Positions 1-14,800 of a DNA stretch of 64,000 nt are shown here, one piece after another. Position 1 is the stretch's first letter, and each line of letters begins with the position of its first letter. The stretch is taken from positions 2,170,398 to 2,234,397 of the forward strand of contig NZ_KI912107.1 of the NCBI RefSeq assembly GCF_000517085.1. The letters are read 5' to 3'. The position numbers and the translations under genes are program-made. This DNA is from Saccharicrinis fermentans DSM 9555 = JCM 21142. GTDB taxonomy: Bacteria; Bacteroidota; Bacteroidia; Bacteroidales; Marinilabiliaceae. The notes under the pieces were generated by a model. It did no database searches. It was not told where the DNA came from and saw only the letters and a list, made by a program, of their open reading frames with translations.

Positions 1-3000
1 GCATAGCACCAGCTATGGTGAATTGAAACAAGTTAGCGGGCGACTTGATTGGCAGCAATTTTAATTCGTAATAGATTTTCTAATGCAGCTTTTGGGTAAT
101 AATTCCGTCCGGCACACACTTCTTTCGCACTAGGCCAACCGCACTACCACCTCAAGTGCGCCCAGGAAAACTTCTCGCCAGCGCCGGCCACGGCTATTGT
201 TCTGGCCAACCCTGTAATCGATTTGTTGGAGGTTGGGTATATAAATGGGAATTATCCATTCATTGAGAGTTATTGAATATGGTTTTTATAATTGAGAACT
301 TCTATGTTTTACTTGAATGCATTTATTAAATTGGAAATATTGATTCTGTATAGAGAGGATAGATTGATTCTTTTGATACACACCTTGCTCTTGCTGCTTA
401 TTGATATGTTCTTTTTACTCGGGAAGGTTTATTTTCAAAGGCCCTCATGATCAGGCTTCGCCGAATTATTCGGGAAGGCTTGTTTTAAAGGTCCTCATGA
501 TAACTGCGTCATTGTCATTGCCATAAAAAGGACCCAAAAAGTCTAGAACAATAGATCACTACCTGCCCTACAGCGACCAACCCAAATGATGTATTAGAAC
601 TTCGTCATGAGCATTAAAATGGCAATAAAAGAAGGCTTTTCTGAGACGAGGCATAACAGAGCCTAAGATGAGAATATCAATATGCTTGTAACTTAAAAAT
701 AATCATCGTTTTAGAGTGAACTATTTTTTACTTAGTACTTGGTATATTGCTTGCTTTTAATATTTCCATATATGTCCTTTTTATCATTGCCATAAAAAGG
801 ACCAAAAAGGTCTAGAACAATAGATCACTAGCTCCCCGGCATCAGCTTCCCTTTCCGTCCGGCACACACTTCTTTCGCACTAGGCCAACCGCACTACCAC
901 CTCAAGTGCGCCCAGGAAAACTTCTCGCCAACGCCGGCCCCGGGGCTATTGTTCTGGCCAACCCTGCGGTCTTTATTTTGATAGTTGGGTATTTAAATGG
1001 GGATTACTTATTGATTGAGAATTACGAAATATGGTTGTAAATAGAAACTTTGTACCATCAAATTTTCGCAATTGAAAATCATCATTTGTAAAGACAAAAA
1101 TAGCCTTCATCTTTAAGTTGCAAAACAGAAACGAAGAAGGCTATGAATAAAAACAAAAAAATTTTTATGTGGTACAAAGTTAAAGAATTATCATCACAAG
1201 GACTAAACCAAAGTCAAATCAAATTAGAGTTGGGTATCGACAGGGGAACTGTACGTAAATACCTTTCCATGAGCGTAGCACAATTTCTAGCATGGATTAG
1301 TACTCCACGGCGAATGCCAAAAAACTAAATGAGTATTATAATTTTGTCAAAGAATTACTGGAGAGAGGCCCCTATTTATCAGCAGCTCAGATTGAAGATA
1401 GATTAAAAGAACATTATTCTGATCTGCCGAATGTAAGTAGTAAAACAGTCTATAATTTTGTTCAAACAGTAAGAAAGGAACAAAATATACCCAAACATAA
1501 AGAGAAACTTCCACGCCAATACGAGAAGCTTCCCGAAACAGAATATGGAGAAGAGGCACAAGTAGATTTTGGATCATACCGAATGCTTAGTAGTGGAAGT
1601 GGCAGAATTAAGATTTACTTTTTTACAATGGTACTTTCCCGTTCCCGGCAAAAGTTTGTTTACTGTCAACGAATACCATTTACTACAGAGACAGCAAATT
1701 ATGCACATGAACTGGCATTCGAATATTTTGAGGGAATCCCCCGTCGAATAATCTACGATCAGGATCGTGTTTTTGTAAAAGATGAAAATCTTGGCGATGT
1801 TCTTCTTACTGATGGATTTATGCAGTTTACAAATGCACATCCCTTTGAGGTAATATTTTGCAGAAAAGCTGACCCTGAAAGCAAAGGAAAAGTTGAAAAT
1901 GTAGTAAAATACGTAAAACACAATTATCTGAAAGGAAGAGTATTCCAAGATATTGACAGGTTGCAAAAAGAAGTTTTACAATGGCTTGATCGCACTGGAA
2001 ATGCGAAGATACATGGTACAACCAGGCGTATTCCAAAGCAAGAGTGGGAAAAAGAAAAGCAATACCTGCTGACTTATAGTGGAAAACCGGAAAAACCATT
2101 TTTAAACTTGCCGATATATCCTGTGAGAAAAGATAACACGGTACTTTATCGAAGTAATTACTACAGCTTGCCTTTGGGTACATATCAAGACAGGGGTGCC
2201 AATGTTTTACTGGAAGAAAAAGAAATGAAGCGTTTCTTTTATACGATTGATAACCAGTTGCTGGCCACACATGAGCTGTCTTTAGATACAGGTCGGATTA
2301 TAAAAAATAATGACCATGCAAGGGAAAAGTCAAAGACTCTGCAAAAAACCTATGAGCTGGTTTTTGAAAGCTTAAGATATATTCCTCAAGCCGAACAATA
2401 TTTGGCAGCAATAGAGAAAGATAAACCCCGGTATTTTCATGATAATCTCCGAGTTATACAAAAGAACATTGAAAGTTCATCTCAGGAAATAATCAACTTA
2501 GCCCTGCTTTACTGTTATGAAAATCAGATACTAAATGCCAATCGTTTCGCCGAAGTTCTGAATTATTTTGAAAATGAGCAAGCTCTAAAGAATGTAAAAC
2601 ACAATGTTTGTATAGAAACCGGCAATCTGAATAAGCAACAAAATGCTGATATGCAACCTCAGAAACGTGATATCAATGAATATGAATCAATAATGAATTA
2701 GAAAATGAAGCTATTAGATCAAATTAAAAACTATGCCGATATCTTACGGCTAACAAAGATGAAAAACGAACCAGAAGCAGTGCTTCATCAGGCACAGATA
2801 GATAAACCATCTTATCAGGAATTTGCATTACAGCTCTTGCAAAGAGAGGTGCAGCACAGAAAGAAAACAGATCTTGACAGGAGAATGAAATTAGCCCGAT
2901 TACCCAAAGATCACAACCTGGACAAGTATGACTTTAACATGGCAAGTGGTATGACTGTGCCTCAACTGAAACAATTACGGGAATTATTATGGATGGAACA

Positions 3001-4771
3001 AAATTATAACCTGATACTAATGGGCCCCTCCGGAACAGGAAAAACGTATGTGGCGGCAGGACTGATTAACGATGCTGTAAAATCTGGTCATAAAGCTTAC
3101 TTTATCACAATGGAGGAACTAATAACGGTGTTAAAAATGAAAGAAATGATATCTGGTGCGCTTAACACTTATAATCGTCTTTTAAAGGCTCATTTAGTGG
3201 CTATAGACGATATAATGCTTTTTCCTATTAAGAAACATGAAGCAGTTGCATTTTTCAACCTGATAAATCATCTGCACGAACAAACGTCTGTAATAATCAC
3301 AACAAACAAATCCCCTCAGCAATGGGCAGAAATGCTCGATGATGAAGTCTTGGCAACTGCTTTGTTAGATAGATTATTGTTTAAATGTGAAGTTGTAAAA
3401 CTCGAAGGTAAAAGTTACAGAATGGAAAACAGAAAAACAATCTTCGAGCAGCAATCAACCCTCTGATTGCCTCGGTCGCTAAGCTCCCTCAACAATCAGA
3501 GGGTTGATTAATATATTTTTTATTGTAGAATGATGGTTTACTGTTACGAAAAATTGATGGTTTTAAATTTGCTATTTTCAAACAGAGCCTAAGATGAGAA
3601 TATCAATATGCTTGTAACTTAAAAATAATCATCGTTTTAGAGTGAACTATTTTTTACTTCGTACTTGGTATATTGCTTGCTTTTAATATTTCCATATATG
3701 TCCTTTTTATCATTGCCATAAAAAGGACCAAAAAGGTCTAGAACAATAGATCACTACCTCCCCGGCATCAGCTTCCCTTTCCGTCCGGCACACACTTCTT
3801 TCGCACTAGGCCAACCGCACTACCACCTCAAGTGCGCCCAGGAAAACTTCTCGCCAACGCCGGCCCCGGGGCTATTGTTCTGGCCAACCCTGCAATCGAT
3901 TTGTTGGAGGTTGGGTATTTAAATGGGGATTATTCAATCATTGAGAGTTATTGAATATGGTTTTTATAATTGAGAACTTCTATGTTTTACTTGAATGCAT
4001 TTATTAAATTGGAAATATTGATTCTGTATAGAGAGGATAGATTGATTCTTTTGATACACACCTTGCTCTTGCAACTTATTGATATGTTCTTTTTATTCGG
4101 GAAGGTTTATTTTCAAAGGCCCTCATGATCAGGCTTCGCCGAATTATTCGGGAAGGCTTGTTTTAAAGGTCCTCATGATAACTGCGTCATTGTCATTGCC
4201 ACAAAAAGAATCCCAAAGGTCTAGAATAATTGATCACCACCTCCCCTACATCAGCGAACCCAAATGATGTATTAGAACTTTGTCATGAGCATTGAAATGG
4301 CAATAAAAAGAAGGCTTTTCTGAGACGAGGCATAGCACCGCTATGGTGAGTTGAAGAAAAGTAACGAAGTGACTTCTTTTGAAGCCATTTAAAGGCGTAA
4401 TAGATTTTCTAATGCATTTTCCGGGTTCATAGCCTCTCGCCAGCGCCGGCCCCGGGGCTATTGTTCTGGCCTGCCCTGCGGTTCATTAATTGATAGCTTT
4501 GTACATTAATGGAAGATATTTATTAAATGAGAAACACAACTATAACAACTTCAACAACTCCACGACTTTAACAACTCCGCAACTTTACCAGCTCACCAAC
4601 CTAACAAGCTAACATCTTTACCAGCTCGCCAACTATAACAACTCGCCACCTCATGCGTCTTGCGCCTTGCAACACCCATAAAGCAAAAAAAAAAGAGCAA
4701 CTGGATAAAATCCAATTGCTCTCTTGTAAGATGGGCGGCGACCTACTCTCCCACTGTACGCAGTACCATCG

Positions 4772-4814
<43 letters not shown>

Positions 4815-5184
4815 GAGCCCCGTCGCTATAACCACCTGAATATTGTTATATTCCTTTATATTTTTTATTGTCACATCGGCTACAATCAAAATCACATTTC
4901 GGCGCTTAATGCTCCAACTAAAAGTTTCGGGCAATTAGTACCGCTCGGCTTTGGTGTTACCACCTTTACACCTACGGCCTATCAACGTCGTAGTCTACAA
5001 CGTCCCTAATAAGGATATCTCATCTTGAAGCAGGCTTCGTGCTTAGATGCTTTCAGCACTTATCCCTTCCACACATAGCTACCCAGCGATGCTCCTGGCG
5101 GAACAACTGGTGTACCAGAGGTATGTCCAACGCGGTCCTCTCGTACTAACGTCAGGTCTTCTCAAATATCCTACGCCCACAACA

Positions 5185-5232
<48 letters not shown>

Positions 5233-5233
5233 A

Positions 5234-5307
<74 letters not shown>

Positions 5308-5337
5308 AAACCGCTCCGTCGATATGAGCTCTTGGGA

Positions 5338-5373
<36 letters not shown>

Positions 5374-5702
5374 TTTGAGCGATGGCCCTTCCATGCGGAA
5401 CCACCGGATCACTATGTCCTACTTTCGTACCTGGTCGGCTTGTCGGCCTCACAGTCAAGCTTCCTTGTGCCATTACACTCCACGGACGGTTACCAATCGT
5501 CCTGAGGAAACCTTTGAAAGCCTCCGTTACTCTTTTGGAGGCGACCACCCCAGTCAAACTACCCACCAAACAATGTCCGGATTAATCCGTTAGGCCACAG
5601 ATAAGCAAAGGGACGTATTTCAAGGGCGGCTAAACTACACCTGGCGATGCAGCATCAAAGCCTCCGTCCTATCCTACACATTACTTACCCACAACCAATG
5701 TT

Positions 5703-5737
<35 letters not shown>

Positions 5738-5807
5738 CGTTGCGGGTAATCGGCATCTTCACCGATACTACAATTTCACCGAGCTCATGGCCGAGACAGT
5801 GCGCACA

Positions 5808-5892
<85 letters not shown>

Positions 5893-7202
5893 TGGGGCTT
5901 CAATTCAATGCTTCGTCGAAACTAACATCTCCTCTTAACCTTCCAGCACCGGGCAGGTGTCAGGCCTTATACCTCTTCTTTCGAATTTGCAAAGCCATGT
6001 GTTTTTGATAAACAGTCGCATGCGCCATTTCTCTGCGGCCAGCCTAAACTGGCGCCCCTTTTCCCGAAGTTACGGGGCTAATTTGCCGAGTTCCTTAGCC
6101 ATGAATCACTCGAGCGCCTCAGTATACTCAACCCAACTACGTGTGTCCGTTTACGGTACGGGTCCCTGTACTCGCTTTTCTCGGTACCGTTTGCTCTGCT
6201 TCGCTTCGGCCGAAGCCTAGGCTCTACGTACTATTCCGTCAGTACCTAGCAGTCTCAACAATACGTCACTTTTATTGTACAGGAAGTGCAGGAATATTAA
6301 CCTGCTATCCATCCACTACCCCTTTCGGGTTCGCGTTAGGTCCCGACTAACCCTGATCCGATTAGCGTTGATCAGGAAACCTGAGTCTTTCGGCGTGCGG
6401 GTTTCTCGCCCGCATTATCGTTACTTATGCCTACATTTGCTTTTCCAATTACTCCACCGGACATCGCCATCCGGCTTCTGCGTCATTGGAATGCTCCCCT
6501 ACCACTGTTAATAAATTAACAATCCATAGCTTCGGTAATATGCTTATGCCCGATTATTATCCATGCTCGATCGCTCGACTAGTGAGCTGTTACGCACTCT
6601 TTAAATGAATGGCTGCTTCCAAGCCAACATCCTAGCTGTCTCTGCAATCAAACCGCGTTTGTTCAACTTAGCATATATTTGGGGACCTTAGCTGATGGTC
6701 TGGGTTCTTTCCCTTTCGGACACGGACCTTAGCACCCATGCCCTCACTCCTGTTCATCATTATACAGCATTCGGAGTTTATCAGGAGTTGATAGGCGGTG
6801 AAGCCCTCTCGTCCAATCAGTAGCTCTACCTCTGTATAACTAAAACAAGGCTGCACCTAAATGCATTTCGGGGAGTACGAGCTATTTCCAGGTTTGATTG
6901 GCCTTTCACCCCTACCCACAGTTCATCCGAAGACTTTTCAACGTCTGGCGGTTCGGTCCTCCATTCCGTGTTACCGGAACTTCAACCTGACCATGGGTAG
7001 ATCACCTGGTTTCGCGTCTAGCGCAGCTGACTTATTCGCCCTATTAAGACTCGCTTTCGCTTCGGCTCCGGGACTGAGGCCCTTAACCTTGCCAACTACG
7101 ACTAACTCGTAGGCTCATTATGCAAAAGGCACGCCGTCACTGATTAATCAGCTCCGACCGCTTGTAAGCGCACGGTTTCAGGTACTATTTCACTCCCCTG
7201 TT

Positions 7203-7234
<32 letters not shown>

Positions 7235-7885
7235 GGTTCACTATCGGTCTTTCAGGAGTATTTAGCCTTACCGGATGGGCCCGGCAAATTCAGACAGGAT
7301 TTCACGTGTCCCGACCTACTCAGGATACCACTATCCTATAAAATATTACGTGTACTGGACTATCACCTTCTTTGGTCGTTCTTTCCAAAACGTTCTACTT
7401 CTATTTTATATTCATGTTGTGGTCCTATAACCCCTACAATGCCTAAACATTGTAGGTTTGGGCTAATCCCCGTTCGCTCGCCGCTACTAGGGGAATCATT
7501 ATTATTTTCTTCTCCTCCAGGTACTTAGATGTTTCAGTTCCCTGGGTTTGCCCTCCTTGCGGAGTGACCGGTCATCAACCGGACGGGTTGCCCCATTCAG
7601 AAATCCACGGATCAACAAATATTTGCTTCTCCCCGTGGCTTATCGCAGCTTATCACGTCTTTCGTCGCCTCTGAAAGCCTAGGCATCCACCGTGCGCCCT
7701 TGCTTACTTTCTTGTTGGTTGATCCTTAACGATCTGCGTTAAGGCCAACTTATGATTTTGATTGTTTTGCCAATATGTCAATGTACGTTTTGTCCCGTTT
7801 TGGACAACGTGGAATACACAAAATTTGATAACTGTTCATCTTTAATAATTGTAAGTCTCTCTCCAGAAAGGAGGTGTTCCAGCCA

Positions 7886-7917
<32 letters not shown>

Positions 7918-7991
7918 AACCCTAGTTACCAGTTTTACCCTAGGCCGCTCCTTGCGGTAACGGACTTCAGGTACCCTCGGCTTCCATGGTT

Positions 7992-8033
<42 letters not shown>

Positions 8034-8455
8034 TCATGGCTGATATGCGATTACTAGCGAATCCAGCTTCACGGAGTCGAGTTGCAGACTCCGATCCGAA
8101 CTGAGACCGGGTTTAGGGATTAGCATCATGTCGCCATGTAGCTGCCCTTTGTACCGGCCATTGTAACACGTGTGTAGCCCTGGACGTAAGGGCCGTGCTG
8201 ATTTGACGTCATCCCCACCTTCCTCGCGGTTTACACCGGCAGTCTTGTTAGAGTCCCCACCTCTACGTGCTGGTAACTAACAATAGGGGTTGCGCTCGTT
8301 ATGGGACTTAACCCGACACCTCACGGCACGAGCTGACGACAACCATGCAGCACCTTGTAAGCAGTCCGAAGAAAAGAATATCTCTACTCTATGCAGCCTA
8401 CATTTAAGTCCAGGTAAGGTTCCTCGCGTATCATCGAATTAAACCACATGTTCCT

Positions 8456-8493
<38 letters not shown>

Positions 8494-8572
8494 TTGTTGC
8501 CAACGTACTCCCCAGGTGGATTACTTAATGCTTTCGCTCAGTCGCTGACCATGTATTGCCAACAACGAGTAA

Positions 8573-8614
<42 letters not shown>

Positions 8615-8853
8615 CGCTACCCACGCTTTCGTGCATCAGCGTCAATTATAGCTTAGTAAGCTGCCTTCGCAATCGGTGTTCTGTGTTATATCTATGCATT
8701 TCACCGCTACACAACACATTCCGCCTACCTCAACTAAATTCAAGACTAACAGTATCAATGGCAGTTTTACGGTTGAGCCGCAAGATTTCACCACTGACTT
8801 ATTAGTCCGCCTACGCACCCTTTAAACCCAATAAATCCGGATAACGCTCGCAT

Positions 8854-8891
<38 letters not shown>

Positions 8892-11800
8892 ATGCTTATT
8901 CGTACGGTACCGGCAAATATCTACTCGTAGATACGTTTCTTCCCGTACAAAAGCAGTTTACAACCCATAGGGCCGTCTTCCTGCACGCGACATGGCTGGT
9001 TCAGCCTTGCGGCCATTGACCAATATTCCTCACTGCTGCCTCCCGTAGGAGTCTGGTCCGTGTCTCAGTACCAGTGTGGGGGACCTTCCTCTCAGAACCC
9101 CTAGACATCGTCGCCTTGGTAAGCCGTTACCTTACCAACTAGCTAATGTCACGCATGACCATCTTTTACCGCCGAAGCTTTATATAATTTACCATGCGGT
9201 AAAATATAACCATGGGGCATTAATCCAAATTTCTCCGGGCTATTCCCCTGTAAAAGGTAGGTTTCATACGCGTTACGCACCCGTGCGCCGGTCGTCATCT
9301 GTAGCAAGCTACAATGTTACCCCTCGACTTGCATGTGTTAGGCCTGTCGCTAGCGTTCATCCTGAGCCAGGATCAAACTCTTCGTTGTATAAAAATTATC
9401 TGTATAGATCTAGTAAACTATTTCTATATCTGTTATTCTTTACAAGAGCCTTACTCAAAGAATCACTCTGTTATTTTTCCTTTTGTGCATTCCAATATTT
9501 TCAAAGAACGTCGATAAGTCTCCTTATCGTCTTTATATCTTTTAGGTCTAAAACCTAAGTTCAATCTGTTTGTTAAAACTAACCGATGTTAGTTTATCGC
9601 TGTAAAAGCGGATGCAAAGATAACAACTTTATTCCCTTAATTCCAAATGTTTTTTGAGAAAAATTGAAAATTAATTTTTTCGCTTTATTCCTTTCCAAAC
9701 CCCTGTATTTAAACAGTTTTAAAGACTTCATTCTTATCAGTTTTTTATCCTTTTTTGCTACCGTTTTAGCGGCTGCAAAGATAAAGGTTTTTATTGAATC
9801 TACAAAATAAAATTTAAAAATATTTTTCAGACTCTTTTTTAACTCCTCATCCGTCCTTAAAACACCTTATTATCAATGTTTTTTAATCCCTTCTTTTACC
9901 TCAATATCTCAGTTGTTTCTCTCGCCTTTCGTTCAAAGCGGGTGCAAAGAAAGAGACTTTATTTCGTAATTCCTAACCTTTCCCTTCTCTTTTTTTTAAT
10001 CGAACTTGAAAGGTAATACCTAAGCAATATATTGTCAAGTATTTACAGCTAAATGTTTTTTTATTCTTTTTTTATGTCGTACTGAATATGGTTTCTTCAA
10101 ATCAGTCAAACAACCAGTACACAAAGGCCTAATAGATTTTATATTGCATTTTCCGGGTTCTTAGCCTCTCGCCAGCGCCGGCCCCAAGGCTATTGTTCTG
10201 GCCTGCCCTGTGGTCTTTTGACTGATTGTTGGGTGTTTAAATGGGGATTATTCATTTATTGAGAGTTATTGAATATGGTTATGACTAAACTGTAACTTCT
10301 TGTTTTTTAATCGAATAATGTCTATAAATGGGAAGTTATAGTTTACAAAGCGAGAGTAATATCTCTACTTATATGACATATATCTTGCTCCTTAAATTTC
10401 TATATTTGTTCTTTTTATCATTGCCATAAAAAGAACCAAAAAGGTCTAGAACAATAGATCACTATCAGCCCTACATCAACTTCCCTTTTCGTCCGGCGCA
10501 CTACCACCTCAAGTGCGCCCAGGGAAGTCTCTCGCCAGCGCCGGCCCCGGGGCTATTGTTCTGGCCTACCCTGCAGTCGATTTGTTGGAGGTTGGGTATC
10601 TAAATGGGGATTATTCATTCATTGAGAGTTATTGAATATGGTTATGGATACGTTGTCACCCTCTATGTTTTACTTGAATTTGTTTTCAAGATTAGAAATT
10701 ATCGACATGTCCTTTTTATTCGGGAAGGTTTGTTTTAAAGGTCCTCATGATCAGGCTTCGCCGAATTGTCATTACCATAAAAGGAACCAAAAAAGTCTAG
10801 AACAATAGATCACTATCAGCCCGCATCAACCAACCCAAATGATGTATTAGAACTTCGTTATGAGCGTTAAAATGGCAATAAAAGAAGGCTTTTCTGAGAC
10901 GAGGCATAGCACCAGCTATGGTGAGTTGAAGAAAAGTGACGAAGTGACTTCTTTTGAAGCCATTTTAAGGCGTAATAGATTTTCTAATGCAGCTTTTGGG
11001 TTATCTTTCCGTCCAGCGCACTACCACCTCAAGTGCGCCCAGGGAAGCCTCTCGCCAGCGCCGGCCCCAAGGCTATTGTTCTGGCCTGCCCTGTGGTCTT
11101 TTACTGATAGTTTCATATACGAATGGAAGATATCTATTAAATGAGAAATACAACTCAGCCACTCCACGACTTTACCGGCTCGCCAATCTAACAAGCTAAA
11201 ATCTTTACCAACTTCAACAACTCGCCAACTTCAACAACTTAACAACTCGCCAACTTCAAGCCTCTCGCCAACGCCGGCCACGGCTATTGTTCTGGCCTAC
11301 CCTGCGGTCTTTTGACTGATAATTTTGTATATAAATAGAAGATATCCTTTGGATGAGAGAGCTTAAATATAGATTTTTATAATTGAGAACTTCTATGCTG
11401 TACTTGAAGTTCTATTAAAAAAGAAGGCTTGCAATACCTGAGAGACACAACTTCAACAACTCCACGACTTTACCGGCTCGCCAACCTAACAAGCTAACAA
11501 CTTCAACAACTTAACAACTCGCCAACTTCAAGCTTCTCGCCAACGCCGGCCACGGGGCTATTGTTCTGGCCTACCCTGCGGTCTTTTGACTGATAATTTT
11601 GTATATAAATAGAAGATATCCTTTGGATGAGAGAGCTTAAACATAGATTTTTATAATTGAGAACTTCTATGCTGTACTTGAAGTTCTATTAAAAAAGAAG
11701 GCTTGCAATACCTGAGAGACACAACTTCAACAACTCCACGACTTTACCGGCTCGCCAACCTAACAAGCTAACAACTTCAACAACTTAACAACTCGCCAAC

Positions 11801-14800
11801 TTCAAGCTTCTCGCCAACGCCGGCCACGGGGCTATTGTTCTGGCCAACCCTGCGGTCTTTTTACCGATTGTTGGGTTTTTAAGTGAGAATTATCGTTTGT
11901 TGAGAAATGTTGAATCTGGTTAGGGATGAGTTGTAACTACTTTTATTTTACTTGAAGTCTTTTCAATATTGAACTGTCTCCATATGTTCTTTTTGTCATT
12001 GCCACAAAAAGAACCAAAAAGGTCTAGAACAATAGATCGCTATCAGCCCTACATCAACTTCCCTTTCCGTCCAGCGCACTACCACCTCAAGTGCGCCCAG
12101 GGAAGCCTCTCGCCAGCGCCGGCCCCGGGGCTATTGTTCTGGCCTGCCCTGCGGTCTTTTACTGATAGTTTCATATACGAATGGAAGATATCTATTAAAT
12201 GAGAAATACAACTCAGCCACTCCACGACTTTACCGGCTCGCCAACCTAACAAGCTAACAAGCTAAAAACTTTACCAACTTCAACAACTCCACGATTTTAC
12301 CAGCTCGCCAACTTAACAACTTATTAAAAAGGTCTAAAACAATGGATCACTATCAACCCACATCAGTGAACCCAATTGATGTTTCAGACCCCCGAAATAG
12401 ATTCTCTACTAAATTTTGGAGTTCAACCAACATTTGCCAAGGAGGCGACAACATGCTCCAGAATGTCCAAAAGACATGCTTCTCGAGAAAAGAAGCATCA
12501 ATTAATTACACTATAAAATGGCAGTGTTTGTCTATCTAATCATATTGATGTCTTCTCTCATCTGTTTCCTAAATACAAAATACATAATTATATATAAGAA
12601 CATTCCAAGCGTAAAAAACAATCCAGGACTTAGTTGGCTTTCTTTTTTGCTATCCATATGTATTATGTATTTCAAATAAAATAATCAGTTCACTATACTT
12701 TGATCTGTTTTTCAATAATATCTCATATTTTACTTAATGAAACGGTTCTTTCTCCATAAAGACTAAACCTAAATTCAAGAAAATAAAATACTTGGCTGGC
12801 ATTTACACGAATGATCATTCGATCTAAAATAGTCGCTGAATCTTGCAAGCAGGACCGCCCCCAGCCTACACTCCCCTTACATCCCAGCAACACAAATAAC
12901 GCTACAAATAGTAGCTAATATTTCGTGCTAATTGGTATGAATAATTCCATTTTCTATGATCCATATCTTTTACATATACTTTTTTAAGAATCCAATTACC
13001 TGTTCCATCATATTTATATTTTATCCTTTCTGCCTTAATTAATGATCTATCCTTAGCATAAGTAATCACCCTAGTTGGATTATAAAAAGAGTCGTAATAT
13101 GTTTCTGTTATAATGCTTTCTTGCGGCTCAGACGAATTAACAACCATTAATCCCCCATATGAAGTTTTTATGCCATAATTGGTCATTCTATTAACACGAT
13201 TTTTTTTATCATATTGATAAATTACTTTCGAGAAACTAAGTGCAGGAATACTTGTAATTTCCTGTAAATTACCTTTTTTGTCATATTTATAATGGATTTC
13301 ACTAGTATTACCATCAGCGTAACCCCCTACCTCAGTATTTGATATCTTAATTAATTTATCATTCTCATCATAATCCATACTAAACAAGGTAGTTTTCATC
13401 GTATCTCCTTGTTGAATAAAAATAGATTTTTTTACTCTATTATTTTTATCTAAGACTTTTATATGTTCTGTATTATATCCACCCTTGTTGATAACAGAAT
13501 ATTGCTTCTTAATCCAGCCAACTATTTCATCATCCTCTTTTATTGAATCCAAAGAATACGTTATTTGGACTTGATTGTTATTGCCCACGGTTCTCACTTC
13601 CTTCCTTAAAATTGTATCGTTAGTATATGTCTTAACAATACGAATATCTAAACTTCCATCATCATTAAAAGATTCATATCGCGTTATAAAACCTTTGTTA
13701 TTAAACTCTTTATTTATCACTTTCTTATCCATACGGTCATCAATGGAAGAATCATCCGTTTTATCCGTTTTATAGGTCGTATATGTCTTTACTTTTCCTA
13801 ATAACAACTCTCTATCATAATCGTTTTCTTGATCGAAATATCGGGATGTTAATTGAATACTTTTGCAACTTGATAATAATATAATAATTACTAATATTGG
13901 TACTATGTGCTTCATTATTGTCAAAAAAAATGTTAACTATAATTTTGTCCAAAAATAAAGACAAATTAAACAAATTCAAAAAGTACCTCTATAAATCATA
14001 AGCAACAATTACTATTAAACAGACATGGTTATTGCATTTTCTGTATTCTGATGCGCCTCATAAGAGTCACTTTACTTAACAATTACTTCATCAATCTCCC
14101 ATGTTCCTTTATTTGTATTTACGGCTGGTTGTATAGCAATCTGCATCAATTTCTCATTTACCTCTTTAAAACTGGACAATTTTATGGTATAGGTATTAAA
14201 CTCTGTATCATTAGAAGATATCGGAATGGAAATCCATCCCTCTTTATCCCAATCAACTGGTTCTGTACATTCTTGCCAAAAATTTCGCCCCATATCTCTG
14301 GAGAAGATTGCGATTTTAAGCTGGTCAGCATAACTACTATTTCTCATTGTAATTGTAATTTCAGATAAGCCATTGGTGGTCGTATACAGCCATGGTGCAC
14401 TCTGAACCAACGCATTAACTGCTGTAACATTACCTGTAAGCACGCCATCATTAAAATAAATACTCGTTCCTGCTATCGCTTTCCAGCCCATGGTACTTCG
14501 ACTAAACTTAAATGGTCTACCTGGTCCTGGGTACCACCGGTCATTTACGGGCACACGAATCGTTCCATCATCATTAAAGAAAACAGGCTTCAGACTAGCC
14601 CCACGATAGAAAGCACTAATATCATGATTTTCTTGTAATACATACTTTTGTCCATGCCAATCAAAAAAACTAGTATGTCCACCTTTCAAAAAGGCACCTT
14701 TAAAAGTATAAGGACCATATAAATTATCTGCCATCGCATAACGAGATCCAAACACCAAATAGTATTTACTATTACGCTTAAAAAGAGTAGGTTTATCCTC